From NCBI GenBank assembly GCA_030035585.1, contig CM057477.1, positions 64,337,447 through 64,401,446 on the forward strand: DNA of 64,000 bases. The letters run 5' to 3'. The first letter of the stretch is position 1; each line of letters begins with the position of its first letter. Shown here in pieces: positions 10,506-20,904 of this stretch. Source of the DNA: Dugong dugon (lineage: Eukaryota; Chordata; Mammalia; Sirenia; Dugongidae). The translations under genes and the position numbers were made by a program. Below the pieces are notes generated by a model that worked only from the letters and a program-made list of their open reading frames with translations, was not told the origin of the DNA and ran no database searches.

Positions 10506-10738
10506 GAATGTCAACGTGGCTGGGCCACGGGTCCTAGCATTGTGTGATTATCCACCATCTTGTCATCTGATGTGATTTTCCTATGTGTTGTAAATCCTAC
10601 CTCTATGATGTTAATGAGGCAGGATTAGAGGCAGTTATGTTAATGAGGCAGGACTTGATCTACAAGATTAGGTTGTATCTTGAGTCAATCTCTCTTGAGA
10701 TATAAAAGAGAGAATCGAGCAGATTGGTCTTCCTTATT
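10506..10738 (+). mobile_element. ERVL-MaLR-like LTR fragment
   Basis: 'gtcaacgtggctgggccacg', 'ctgatgtgattttcctatgt', 'tgttaatgaggcaggactt' and 'gagatataaaagagagaat' match the order of the complete LTR at 53048-53541, so the two are one family. It carries a TATA-like 'atataaaag'. The first roughly 40 bases and the whole second half are missing; the right edge abuts an antisense RTE. Confidence 0.7.
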
Positions 10739-11930
10739 CATTGTTCAGCTTTCGCATGCATATGAGGCAAATGAAAACACCATGGCTTGGGTCAGGCATA
10801 TCTTAGTCCTTTAAGTGACATCTTTGCTTTTTAACGCTTTAAAGGGGCCTTTTGCAGCAGATTTACCCAATGCAATATGTCATTTAATTTCTTGACTGCT
10901 GCTTCCATGGGCGTTGATTGTGGATCCAAGTAAAATGGAATCCCTGACAACTTCAATATTTTCTCCATTTATCATGATACTGCTTATTGGTGCAGTTGTG
11001 AGGATTTTTGTTTTCTTTATGTTGAGGTGTAATCCATACTGAAGACTGTAGTCTTTGATCTTCATCAGTAAGTGCTTCAAATCCTTTCCACTTTCAATAA
11101 GCAAGCTTGTGTCATCTGCATATCAAAGGTTGTTAATGAGCCTTCCACCAATCTTGATGCCACATTCTTCTTCATACAGTCCAGCTTCCGCTTATCTGCT
11201 CAGCACACAGACTGAATAAGTGTGGTGAAAAGATACAACCCTCAAGCTCTCTTTTCCTACTTTAAACCATGAAGTATCCCCTTGTTCTGTTCGAAAGACT
11301 GCCTCTTGGTTTGGGTACAGGTTCCTCATGAGCATAACTAAGTATTCTGGAATTCCATTCTTTGCAATGCTATCCATAACTTGTTATGATCCACACAGTC
11401 ACATGCCATTGCATAGTCAGTGAAACTCAGGTAAACATCTTTCTGGTATTCTCTGCTTTTCACGAAGAGCCATCTGACCTCAGCGATGATATCCTTTGTT
11501 CTACATTATCTTCCTAATTCGGCTTGAATTTCTGGCAGTTACTTGTCGATGTACTGCTGCAACCACTTTTCAATGATCTTCAGCAACATTTTACTTGAGT
11601 GTGATATTAATGATATTGTTTGATGATTTCTGCATTCTGTTGGATCACCCTTCTTTGGAATGGGCGTAAGTATGGATCTCTTCTAGTCAGTTGGCCAGGT
11701 ATCTGTCTTCCACATTTCTTGGCATAGATGATGAGCACCTCCAGTGCTGCATCTATTTGTTGAAACATCTTAATTGGTGTTCTGTCAGTTCCTGGAGTCT
11801 TGTTTTTTACCATAGTTTTCAGTGCAGCTTGGACTTCTTCCTTCATTCAGTACCATCCATTCTTGATCATATGCTACCTCCTGAAATGAGTGTATGCATA
11901 GCTGTATGAAGTTATCACTCATCATCAATA
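10739..11930 (-). mobile_element. RTE-type LINE, internal 3' portion
   Basis: Antisense RTE covering much of the reverse transcriptase and the region after it. Both ends are truncated. It aligns by content with the plus-strand RTE at 36015-37755, including the 'cttggatccacaatcaac' junction. RTE LINEs encode one endonuclease/reverse transcriptase polyprotein and are the presumed source of AfroSINE mobilisation because the 3' ends match. Confidence 0.9.
10880..11846 (-). pseudogene. RTE reverse transcriptase, decayed
   Basis: Three separate open pieces read in order on the minus strand. 11846-11607 is the N-terminal RT region with 'NKTPGTDRTPIKMF', corresponding to the palm entry. 11377-11192 carries 'YPNQEAVFRTEQGDTSWFKV' just before the catalytic region. 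11104-10880 is the region after the catalytic box with 'KKTKILTTAPISSIMIN'. The codons for the YADD catalytic box are still visible near 11110-11125 but lie just downstream of an in-frame TGA that probably arose by CpG decay of a CGA. Multiple frameshifts separate the pieces. Clearly dead; no expression signal is seen. Confidence 0.85.
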
Positions 11931-11950
11931 GCTAGAGTCCAGGTGGAATA

Positions 11951-11972
11951 CAGACACACACACACATATACA

Positions 11973-12014
<42 letters not shown>
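11951..12014. repeat. Compound microsatellite (AC)n(AT)n
   Basis: 'acacacacacacatatacat' followed by about 20 AT units, then a T-run. Located at the end of the antisense RTE. Confidence 0.95.
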
Positions 12015-12015
<1 letters not shown>

Positions 12016-12032
12016 TTTTTTTCCCAAGAAAA

Positions 12033-12462
12033 ATGAAAAGTGTCTTAGCTACCTAGGGCTTTAAAGTAGGTGGCTTTAAAGAACAGGAATTTATTTTCTC
12101 ATAGTTCTGGAAGCTAGAAGTCCAAGTAAGGGTCTCATCCATGTCAATTCCTTCTGAGGGCTACAAGAGAGGAAGTATTCCAGGCCTCACTCCTAGCTTC
12201 TCGTGGCTGCCGGAAATCCCTGGGGGTGCCTTTGCTGCTCACATGGCACCTTCCCACAGTGTGTGTGTCTCCATGTCTGTTCTCCCCTTTCATAAGATGC
12301 CACTTAGCTGGGATTGGGACCCACTCTACTGCAGTATGACTTTGTTAACCTAACTGATAACATCTGCAAAGAAAAACTTTATTTCCTCAAACACATTTAT
12401 AGGTACAGGGGTTAGGATTTCAATATACCTACTGGGAGGCACAATTCAACCCATATCAAAAA
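12033..12462 (-). mobile_element. MLT1/MST-type (ERVL-MaLR) solo LTR
   Basis: On plus it reads 'gtcttagctacctagggctt', 'ggaatttattttctcatagt', 'ggcacaattcaacccatat', the complement of a MaLR LTR. No internal sequence; a solo LTR. Confidence 0.75.
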
Positions 12463-12544
12463 AGTATTATCTTAATAAGGCCTAAAACAGAGAAGAGGAC
12501 CTAATCAAAACATACGTTGTGAGCAGGGCATGCTAATGAAGCAT

Positions 12545-13385
12545 ATACTAATGGGATTGCATTTATTCAGTTATTCAATAATTTACCAAATACTTACTAA
12601 ACACCCAACTATGTTCCAGGCTCTGTTATAGGTGCTGGAACTCGTTGAGGAACAAGGCAGACATGGAATTTATGTGCTAGTAGGGGAAACAGACAATCAC
12701 AAGTAATCACATAAGCAGGATGATCTTGCTGTTGTCATTAGTTGACGTGTCGTTGGCCCCTGACCCCTGGTGACCCCATACACAATGGAAGAAATGCTGC
12801 CTGGTCCTCCATCATCCCCATGATTGATTGTGGATCAGACTGTTGTGATACGTAGGGTTCTCACTGGCTGATTTTTGGAATTAGATCTCCAGGCCTTTCT
12901 CCCTAGTCTGTCTTAGTCTGGAAGCTCCAGTGAAACCTGTTCAGCATCAGAGCAACCTGCAAGCCTCCACTGGCAGATGGGTGGTGGCTGTGCATGAGGT
13001 GCATTGGTCTTCCACATGGAAGATGAGAACTTTACTACTGAACTACCAGTGCAAGAAAGTAATGGGAAATGTTTGAATTCAGGGCTGCTAGGCTAGAGGG
13101 AGACCGTGTATGATAATTTTTGGCAGGATGTCAGCAAAAACTTCACTGAGACATCTGTGCTGAGATCTGAATGGAGAGAAGGCACTGCCATGCGGAATAG
13201 GGAAGAGTTTCGCAGGCGGGGAAATGGCACATTCAAAGGCCCTGGGGTGGGAACAGTCTGGTATGGAGACCAGTGTGGCTGAGCAGCGTGGTGAGGCAGA
13301 GGGTGAGAGGAGGCAGGGCTCAGGAGAGAGGCAGGGGCTAGATCACAGAGGGCCATGGTGGAAAGGCTGGAAGGCTTTACATTTT
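12545..13385 (+). repeat. Old dispersed mammalian repeat, split by a SINE
   Basis: 'ccaaatacttactaaacacc', 'tatgttccaggctctgtta' and, after the SINE, 'acattcaaaggccctggggt' and 'gctagatcacagagggccat' follow a widespread old repeat whose other copies here are at 46500-47030 (part) and 47940-48420. I recognise the phrases but cannot name the family. Confidence 0.55.
12732..13056 (-). mobile_element. tRNA-Gly-headed, RTE-tailed SINE
   Basis: Complement of the family at 15977-16320: 3' end side 'tgtcgttggcccctgacc', middle 'agtctgtcttagtctggaag', 'gaaacctgttcagcatcaga', and head side 'actgaactaccagtgc' at the right. Part of the tRNA-like B-box region is missing. Confidence 0.85.
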
Positions 13386-14155
13386 AAATGGGAACATTTA
13401 TTCACCTTGCAGAGACAAGCATAAAAGATGAAATGGCACACTTCTGATTGTTTTTACACGTATTATAGCAACAGAAGAGTTACAGTAGAAACTCCCCGAA
13501 TGTTATTTCCTTTTTGTGTCTGTCTCCTATCACATTAGTATCACAGAGGATTCGGACAAGCCAAATTGAAGATGACACTTACTTGCTGATGGTGAGCGCT
13601 CATTTCAGTAAACGGGCTCGTGCAAAGCCTGGGTAATGTCTAATTCCTGAGGAAGGAGAAGCAGGTTCTCTGGCCAAGCCTGACCTGGGGGGACGACTCT
13701 GGAATGTGAGTGCTGGAAAGTTTCAGAGCTTCTGCTGCTGCCTGCTGTCTTACAGACTAGCACGCTGTGGCCACAGAAGGATGGCTGGGTGACCCGACAA
13801 GGATGGGCTCGTGTAAGCAACCACATCGTGGCCCTCAGAACAGACAGCCCTGCTGTGTGCACCTGGGGAACGGAGGGAATGAAGCTGTGGGATGGAAACA
13901 GGGGCAATCCAGGACAATGGAGCCCTCCCACCAACCCCACCTGCACGCAGCCTGTAGGAGCCACGTGGAGAGGAGCCCTGGCCTCCAGAAGTCAGACTTT
14001 GACTCTGCTGAAATCCTGATGGAAATTGAATTGTCAGCACAGGTTGTGTTCCTAGCCTTGACTCAGCATCCTGAAGGAAGTTTAATGCATTTTAAAACTC
14101 TGTGTCTATACAGGCAAAGAAGGAGACAATAAAGCAGTTGCTAAGTAAATTAGAT
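13386..14155. other. No recognised feature
   Basis: GC-richer single-copy-looking sequence. Overlapping open frames of about 76-121 codons occur on both strands, but none has a recognised domain, and such overlaps are expected by chance in GC-rich DNA. Confidence 0.45.
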
Positions 14156-14158
14156 GAG

Positions 14159-14478
14159 GCATTGGTGGGTCAGTGGTAGAATTCTCATCTTCCATGCAGG
14201 AGAGCCAAGTTCAACTGCTGACCAATGCCCCTCATGCACAAGTAGAGGAGGCTTGTGTGTTGCTATGATTCTGAACAGGTTTCAGTGGAGCTTCCAGAAT
14301 AAGACTAGGAAGAAAGACCTGGCAATCTACTCCCAAAGCTCAGTGAAAACACTAGGGAGCACAGTGATCGGATCCACAGCTGAGTGAGGAGATGGCACAG
14401 GACCAGGCAGCGTTTCCTTCTGTTGTGCATGGGGTCGCCATGAGTCGGGGGTGGGTTGATGGCAGCTAACAACAACAG
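14159..14478 (+). mobile_element. tRNA-Gly-headed, RTE-tailed SINE
   Basis: Head 'gcattggtgggtcagtggta' followed by 'gaattctcatcttccatgca', close to the 5' half of tRNA-Gly(GCC). The body has 'gctatgattctgaacaggtt' and the tail 'gatggcagctaacaacaac'. The A box is intact and the B box is degraded. Confidence 0.9.
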
Positions 14479-15186
14479 AAGATAAATTAAATCCACACAA
14501 AGATCAAATGCATATTTTTTCAGATAAGAGAACTACTTTACCCCAAAAGAGTAGTTGGTTTTTTTTTTCCCGGAATTATTTGAATAATGGCCTGAGCGAT
14601 GGGTTTTACTTCTCCCGTGTATATCCTGCAGACCGATTTAGCTTTGACTGTTCTGAGTGACAAGCCTCCCATCACCCACCTGTAGAAGTCATCCCGTAGA
14701 CTAACTTCAGTTCTTGCAGTCATGCATTCATCTACTCGTTTCTTTTCTCCTTTTAATTCCATTGTTTCTTTATTCCATTATGCCCCTTGGTTAAGTTACC
14801 TTCCTCCAATATCTTAGGAAATTGTGACATTCCCTCTCAAGTAGGTCCCGCTGCTGTAGATTTTGTTCCTTTGAGTTTTCCTCAGGATCTACTCTCCCAG
14901 TCTGGGGCCTTGAGATGCCGGCATTTTCTCTCCAGTTTCTTTCCAACTGAGGCAACTGGGGCTGGTGATGGGGCAGGGTAAGTACCAGCAGTACCGAATA
15001 GTAACTGGGGAGACAGACAGCTCTCCAAGAGCTCAACAGAGCCTGGTCTTCACTGGCCCATGAGGTCACTAGTCCTTCTTCTGAGAAGCCCTTTGTGGGG
15101 GCCTCTCAGACTGCTACTCCATGTTGGTGCATAAGGCAGGCAGGGGGACGCTTGTGTGGGGTAGAAGGCTTTTCTCCCCAAGGAGA
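14479..15186. other. No recognised feature
   Basis: Single-copy-looking sequence. A minus-strand frame at 14762-14538 (74 codons) is basic and has no recognised motif. Confidence 0.45.
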
Positions 15187-15668
15187 TTGTCTTAGTTTTC
15201 TAGGACTTCCATAACAAATTACCACACTGGGTGGCTTAAAACAGTAAATTTATTCCCTCCTAGTTCTAGAGGACAGAAGTTCAAAATCAAGGTGTTGGCA
15301 GAACCACGCTCCCTCCTTCTTTCTCCCTTCTTCTAGCAGAGAATCCTTCCTGGCCTCGTCCAGCTCCTGGAGGCCCCAGGCGTTCCTTGGCTTATGGCAG
15401 CATCACTCCAACCTCTGCCTCCGTCTTCACGTGCCTTCTTCTCTGGGTCGGTGTCTTCTCTTCTGTCTTGGATAAGGACGCTTGTCACTGGATTTAGGTC
15501 TCACCTGGAAAATTCAGGACTGTATTATCTCAAGACCCTTAAACTAATTGCATCTGCAAAGGCCCTTTTCCAAATAAGGTTTCACTCACAGGTTCTGGGG
15601 GTTAGGACCCTCTACGGTGGTCAGCTCTCCCTCAACGTGCTGCCTTGGCCTGAAATTGCCATCGATTA
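15187..15668 (-). mobile_element. MLT1-type (ERVL-MaLR) solo LTR
   Basis: On plus: 'ttagttttctaggacttcca', 'accacactgggtggcttaaa', 'atctgcaaaggcccttttcc', 'aggttctgggggttaggacc', the complement of MLT1. The left end is complete and the right end is diverged. Confidence 0.75.
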
Positions 15669-15697
15669 GAAACACACCTGAAATTTAAGCTTGTACC

Positions 15698-15914
15698 CTG
15701 TTGTTGTCGTTAGGGACTATGGAGTCAATTCTGACTCATAGCGACCCGGTAGGGCAAAGATTACAGCCTAGAAAACTCTGCCCCTGAGGGTTTCCTAGGC
15801 TATAATCTTTACGGGAGCAGACTGCCTTGTCTTTTCTCCCCTGGAGCTGCTGGTGGGTTTGAAACCCTGATCTTTCAGTTAGCAGCTGAGAGTTTAACAA
15901 GTGTGCCTCTATTA
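15698..15914 (-). mobile_element. AfroSINE
   Basis: Tail side 'ttgttgtcgttagggactat', middle 'aggctataatctttacggga', head side 'gctgagagtttaacaagtgt'. Near full length, diverged. Confidence 0.9.
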
Positions 15915-15976
15915 GAAAGTAGAATATCTCTGAGAGATCATTTGAGCATTAGTGCCCATTAGCTCCAGACACAGGG

Positions 15977-16320
15977 GCATTGGTGGTTCAGTGGTAGAAT
16001 TCTTGTCTTCCATGCAGGAGACTCAGCCTCCATTCCTGACCAAGGCACCTCATGTGCAGCCACCACCCATCTGTCACTGGAGGCTTACGTGTTGCTATGA
16101 TGCTGAACAGGTTTCAGCCGAGCTTCCAGACTAAGATAGACTAGGAAGAAAGGCTTGGTGATCTACTTCTGAACATTAGCCAGTGAGAACCCTATGGATC
16201 ACAACAGTCCAATCTGCAGCCAATCACGGGGGTGGCACAGGACCAGGCAGCGTTCCATTCCATTGTACGTGGGGTTGCCATGAGTTGGGGCTGACTTGAA
16301 GTCAGTTAACAACAGCAGCA
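15977..16320 (+). mobile_element. tRNA-Gly-headed, RTE-tailed SINE (best copy)
   Basis: Head 'gcattggtggttcagtggta' then 'gaattcttgtcttccatgca', almost identical to the 5' half of tRNA-Gly(GCC), with an intact A box. The body 'gatgctgaacaggtttcagc ... gactaagatagactaggaag' matches the 5' region of the RTE-derived elements at 46553 and 47363. The 3' end 'ggcacaggaccaggcagcgt' and AAC/AGC tail match the RTE 3' end. About 344 bp, apparently full length. Not a functional tRNA gene: the 3' half of the cloverleaf is disrupted. Confidence 0.92.
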
Positions 16321-16795
16321 AGTATAAGGCAGAGAGCAGGATCCTGGGGAAAGGGAACAAGTAGGAAGCCAATTTTAGCAAAGCAGTAAGAGGAAGGAGT
16401 GGTCTGGTGCCTGGGGCACCATAGGGTAAAGGACTGGACTGTGTTTAGTTGGAGACATTGGGCCCCCAGAGGACTGAACCCATGAAAGGGCTCCTTCCCG
16501 TTCCTAATAGTGCCTCGTATTTATGCTGGGGCTCCCCTTCCTGGACTCTGTAGGGAAAATGAATCACCTTCTTGTCCTCGTCTATTTGTTCCTGGATCAT
16601 CCTAGAGCAAAAGTGGAGTCTGTGATGGAATTGAGGTGGGCTTTTACATACGCAGAGCATGTCAATAACCATTTATTCCATCATAGGTCCTTGGGCTGAA
16701 GGTGACATGCCTGATGAGTGCTAGGGCCCATTGGCCCCTAGCTCAGTTGAATGTTTCTCCCTTTACATTTAGTTGCTTCTAATGATGTCAGTAAA
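16321..16795. other. No recognised feature
   Basis: Single-copy-looking sequence between two SINEs; no supported feature. Confidence 0.45.
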
Positions 16796-17003
16796 GGAAC
16801 TCTGGTGGCACAGTGACTAAATGCTCAGCTGCCAAATGAAAGGTTGGTGGACTGAACCCACCCAGCAGCTCTGCAGGAGACAGACCTGGTGATCTGCTCC
16901 CTTAAAGATTATGGCCTAGGAAACCCTATGAGGCAGTTCTACTCTGTCAAATGGGGTCGCTATGAGTTGGAATCAGCTTGTTGGCACTCACCACCAACAA
17001 CAA
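16796..17003 (+). mobile_element. AfroSINE (first of a tandem pair)
   Basis: 'ggaactctggtggcacagtg', 'ggtgatctgctcccttaaag', 'gggtcgctatgagttggaat', tail 'caccaccaacaacaa'. Target-like 'taatgatgtcagt' precedes it. Confidence 0.93.
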
Positions 17004-17014
17004 TTATCTCAGTG

Positions 17015-17212
17015 GTGTCCCTGGGTGGTGCAAATGGCTAATGCATTTGGCTGCTGAGATGTTGGTTGGAGGTTTGAGTCCACCCAGAGGAGCCTCGGAA
17101 GAAACGCCTGCCAATCTACTTCTGAAAAAACAGTCACTGAAAACTCTATGGAGTATAGACACATGTGGGGGTCACGATGAGTAAGAGCCGACCCACCTGC
17201 AACTGGGTTTAA
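17015..17212 (+). mobile_element. AfroSINE (second of a tandem pair, other subtype)
   Basis: 'tgtccctgggtggtgcaaat', 'ttggaggtttgagtccaccc', 'acttctgaaaaaacagtcac'. Flanked by atctcagtgg at 17005-17014 and again just after its tail (about 17216-17225). Confidence 0.92.
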
Positions 17213-17225
17213 TGATCTCAGTGGA

Positions 17226-17634
17226 TTTTAGAAATAAGTTTCACGTATACCAACCACTCTGTTAAGGCCAGAGTCTATTTAGACAACCAGCTGCAGTCAC
17301 AAAATCCCAGAATTGCAGAGATCCCAATTGTGGACATTGCTTGCTTTCTAAAGAGTAGGGATCTTATCTCAATTATATCTTAAATGTAGCTGACTTTGAA
17401 ACAAGCGATTTTGTAATGAATAAATGAATGAAAGAATGCGTGAATAATTTAAGTCAGCCTTCCCTTTAAGAATTCTACGTGTTTGCCAGATGTAAGAGCC
17501 AAGGTGAGCAAATAGAGCTCCGAGGAATGGAAGTCTCATTTTAAGAATCTTTGTACTTCTATTAATAAGTGGAACCTCAGGTCTACAGATAGAACTGCTT
17601 ATGCAGTGCGCTCTGTGAGACTATGTATAACATA
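17226..17634. other. No recognised feature
   Basis: AT-rich single-copy-looking sequence. Confidence 0.45.
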
Positions 17635-17990
17635 CTAGGTAAGCGATTGTGTTCTGGAGTCAGACACGTAGGGTTCACATCTTGATTATTCCATTGAATT
17701 CACTGGGGGCCTTTGGACTAATTCCTTAACTTCCCTAGGACTCAGCTGTAACCTCTGTGAAACCGTGGGACAATAACAGTTGTTATCTCTTAGGGCTGTT
17801 TGTTGTTGTTGTCAACTCAACTGCCTTTGAATCAGCTTCAACTTATGGTGACCCCAGTCGTTCAGGGGTAAAAATCTCACCTTTCATACGGGAGGCCTGG
17901 GAGACCTGGGTTCGAGTCCCAACCAATAAGCCTTAGGGATGTCGGGAAGATTAAACAAGGCAAGCTTAAAGAGCGAGTTTTCAGGAAGTG
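17635..17990 (+). mobile_element. MIR SINE split by an inverted-head SINE
   Basis: 'gttctggagtcagacacgta', 'gactaattccttaacttccc', 'ttatctcttagggctgt' follow MIR; after the insertion, 'ggaagattaaacaaggcaag' continues the MIR 3' half. Confidence 0.75.
17800..17930 (-). mobile_element. SINE with 5' inversion (twin-priming structure)
   Basis: The left half (17800-17856) is a SINE 3' end and (AAC)n tail on the minus strand. The right half (17857-17930) is a tRNA-Gly-like head on the plus strand, with both promoter boxes visible ('gttcaggggtaaa' and 'gggttcgagtccc'). One duplication, tcttagggctgt/ccttagggatgt, at 17788-17799 and 17931-17942 encloses both halves, so this is a single insertion with its 5' part inverted and its middle lost. 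Confidence 0.75.
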
Positions 17991-18091
17991 TTTCTTGTTG
18001 CAACATCTCTCAGGAGCCAAGCTGGTGGTGATCAGATGGGATGGAAGTAAAAACTATTTGTTTAATGCACTTCTGGGGTAAAGAGGTAAAC

Positions 18092-18302
18092 ACACACACC
18101 AAGAAACAGTTGCCGTTTACTCGAGTCCAGCTTGGCAGCCCCATGTGTGTCAGAGTAGAACTATACTCCACAGGGTCTTTAATGGCTGATTTTCCGGAAG
18201 TATATCTCTAGGCCTTTCTTCTGAGTCGCCGTGAGTGAACTCGAACCTCCAACCTTTTGGTTAGCAGCCAAGCACATTAACAGTTTGTACCACCCAGGGA
18301 TA
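18092..18302 (-). mobile_element. AfroSINE
   Basis: 'cagttgccgtttactcgagt', 'gtgtcagagtagaactatac', 'cgaacctccaaccttttggt', head side 'gtttgtaccacccaggga'. Full length. Confidence 0.93.
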
Positions 18303-19414
18303 AGCAGTTCTTTATTAAGGACCCAGTGTTGCTCACCTTGAAATACTGACCCCCTCCCTCTCCAAGGCTCTGACTGCATCTCCCCTTTGACCTGCTCTTC
18401 CTGGAGATCAGCCTGCTGTGCACAAACACAACAATTAAGTCCGTCATTAGAAAGACTCTCTCCAGGCTCACCAAGTATGTAGTGTGGCACGTTGGAAATT
18501 ACGTGTGTTGTTTGGAGTCTGAGGAATTACAAAATAGAAACGCCACAGATTTTACGGACACAAGGGTGGGCAAGGAAATTACTCATGACTGAGATGGTTT
18601 CCAAACGCAAACTGAACATCTTTCTTTTGATCCCAAGCTATGGTAAGATGCTTACATGAATCTTTGATCCTGTGCCAGTGTCTAGAGAAATCATGAGGTC
18701 TCTAGGATGGGATCACAGATTCTTATCAAGACTCCCAGCTTTTGGAAATTGTTAATCTCCATTCTCAGTGTCTGCTGCTTTGAGGTGGCTTCGACTGAGA
18801 GGTCCCAAGTGCCACTGAAAACAGCTCATCAGCTCAGAAGAAAGCTGATTATGTAAACTGGGCATTCAGATGCAGCTCCAATTTAATTTTATTCTGTAAA
18901 TAAATATCCCACTAACATCCATCTGTGAAAGTCCGGTAAGACATTCTCTAAGACTATATGGCTGAGGCCCCAGTGAATGTTCCATAAATACGGGCAGGAA
19001 AAGGATTAGCACACCCCAGTCCACTATGTAGAGCTTCATTTTATTTTTTTCTTTAAATGGCAAGTCAGCTATAAAATCAGTTTAGAGCAAGAAGAAGCCA
19101 GGATTGGTTGAGAAAGACAATCTATTTCTGGCCCTGCTCTTTGGAGGGCACACAAAAGCTTTCTCTGATTGCTGTCACAGAGATCAATAATAATTATAGT
19201 TCACAAATTCCCTCCAAAAATAAAAACATTTCAGCTAATGAGAAGTGAACTGGCTCTTTTTTGCTTCAGGGCAATTCACCCAGCCTGAAACACCACTTGG
19301 GAGAGTTGTCTTTGCCGAATGGGCGCAGCCTCCCTCCCCAGAGTTGGGAGTGGTGGAAAACCCCACCTGCCCTTGGGAACAAGCAGTTGGATTTCAGGGA
19401 ACCAGACAGGCTTG
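18303..19414. other. No recognised feature
   Basis: About 1.1 kb without a recognised repeat or coding frame; one of the longest repeat-free blocks in the window. Open frames of 60-100 codons near the left edge overlap the adjoining SINE. Confidence 0.5.
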
Positions 19415-19416
19415 CG

Positions 19417-19568
19417 GAGCCCTGGTGGCGTAGTGGCTAACAGCTTTGCTGCTAACCAGAAGATCAGTACTTCAAATCCACCAGCTGCTCTTTGGAAACC
19501 CTACGGGGCAGTTCTACTCTGTCCTATAGGGTCACTACGAGTCGGAATTGACTCGATGGCAACAGGAA
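19417..19568 (+). mobile_element. AfroSINE, short subtype
   Basis: 'ggagccctggtggcgtagtg', 'ctgctaaccagaagatcagt', 'tatagggtcactacgagtcg', 'gaattgactcgatggcaaca'. Close to consensus, probably relatively young. Confidence 0.95.
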
Positions 19569-19685
19569 TACCGTATAACAGGTAGACAGACTTGCTGCCC
19601 CCAAGACAGCTGCCCTCTCTTAGTTTTAGGACCAGAAATTCAGATGGCTGTCAAACCCTAGGAAAAGCCTTTTGATACTTCCATA

Positions 19686-19872
19686 AAACAAAACCTGTTG
19701 CTGTCCGGTCGACTCCAACTCATGGCGACCCCATGTATATCAGAGTAGAATTGTGCTCTGTAGAGTTTTCAATGGCTGATGCTTGTTCTGAGATGCCTCT
19801 GGGTGAATTCGAACCTCCAATCTTTCAGTTAGCAGCTGAGGACCTTAACTGTTTGCACCACCTAGGGACTCT
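19686..19872 (-). mobile_element. AfroSINE, stack member 1
   Basis: A-rich tail side 'aaaacaaaacctgttgctgt', 'cgactccaactcatggcgac', head side 'tgtttgcaccacctagggac'. Bounded by copies of the target gatacttccata. Confidence 0.93.
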
Positions 19873-19884
19873 GACACTTCGATG

Positions 19885-20095
19885 TTGTCGTTGTTGTTAG
19901 GTGCCATTGAGTTAATTCTGGCTCATAGCGACCTCGTGTGATAAGAATAGAACTGCCCCTTTAGGTTTTCTAGGTTGTAATCTTTATTGGAGCAGATCGC
20001 CAGGTCTTTCTTCTGTGGAGCTGCCAGGTGGGTTTGAACCACTAACCTTTCCGTTAGCAGCTGAGTGCTTAACCATTGCACCACCAGGGCTTCTT
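19885..20095 (-). mobile_element. AfroSINE, stack member 2
   Basis: Tail side 'ttgtcgttgttgttaggtgc', 'attggagcagatcgccaggt', head side 'cattgcaccaccagggcttc'. Same orientation and same target motif as its neighbours. Confidence 0.93.
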
Positions 20096-20107
20096 GGTAC
20101 TTCCATA

Positions 20108-20327
20108 AAAAACAAACAGAAAACCAAATCTGTTGCCCTACAGTCGATTCTGACTCATAGCAAGCCTATAGAATAGAGTAGAACAGCTCCGTAGGGCTTC
20201 CAAGGCTATAAACCTTTATGGAAGCAGACTGCCACATCTTTCTCCAGGGGAGTGGCCAGTGGGTTTGAACTACCAACCTTCTGGTTAGCAGCCAAGCACT
20301 TAACTGCTGCACAACCAGTGCTCCTTT
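20108..20327 (-). mobile_element. AfroSINE, stack member 3
   Basis: A-rich tail side, 'ctacagtcgattctgactca', 'atggaagcagactgccacat', head side 'ctgcacaaccagtgctcctt'. Followed by a further copy of the target motif at 20328-20339. Confidence 0.93.
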
Positions 20328-20904
20328 GATACTTCCATAGCAGCCTATTATAGTGGCATCACTAAGGAGATTCAGGGGGTGTGGACCACACTAGTTGACA
20401 CTATCAGAAGGGGTGACACCAAAATGACTGTCTATAAAATTTTGGGGCAGTGTTTCAGCAGAAATTTATTATTTTTTTAATAAAAATATCCCTGTAGTTA
20501 GTTATAACAAGAAAAACATTTTTTGTAAGCCTAGCTTACATGTATCAGTATACCTACAAGGCTAAAACTCTATGTTAATTTACTTTCTGAACTTTCTGAT
20601 GCACTCCGGTCAGAACAGTCATTATTACTCAATTACAAATGGTGCTTCGAATCATGTGGTTTCATCTGTACGCACTACAAGCATGCATCGTTGTTTTCAT
20701 TGCAGCCCGTGTTTGTATAGTAGCTGATTTTGTCAAATTTTCTGGTGTTTTAGCTACAGTATTGTGGTAATTAGTATTTGTGAACCTATATCAATAATTT
20801 TTTTTGAGAATGAAGTAGTACGTAAAGGAAAAGAAGGAGAAAAATTAAAAAAAGCTTCCACTCAGTTACTAATAATGTTGTGTTGTAATTCAATGTAGAT
20901 TTAA

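Noticed and set aside
13605-14132. Overlapping frames of about 76-121 codons on both strands
   Set aside because: GC-rich unique DNA with frames on both strands at once; no motif, no splice signals that I could defend.
15977-16045. tRNA-Gly gene
   Set aside because: The 5' half matches tRNA-Gly(GCC), but the 3' half lacks a proper T arm and acceptor strand and the sequence continues as a SINE.
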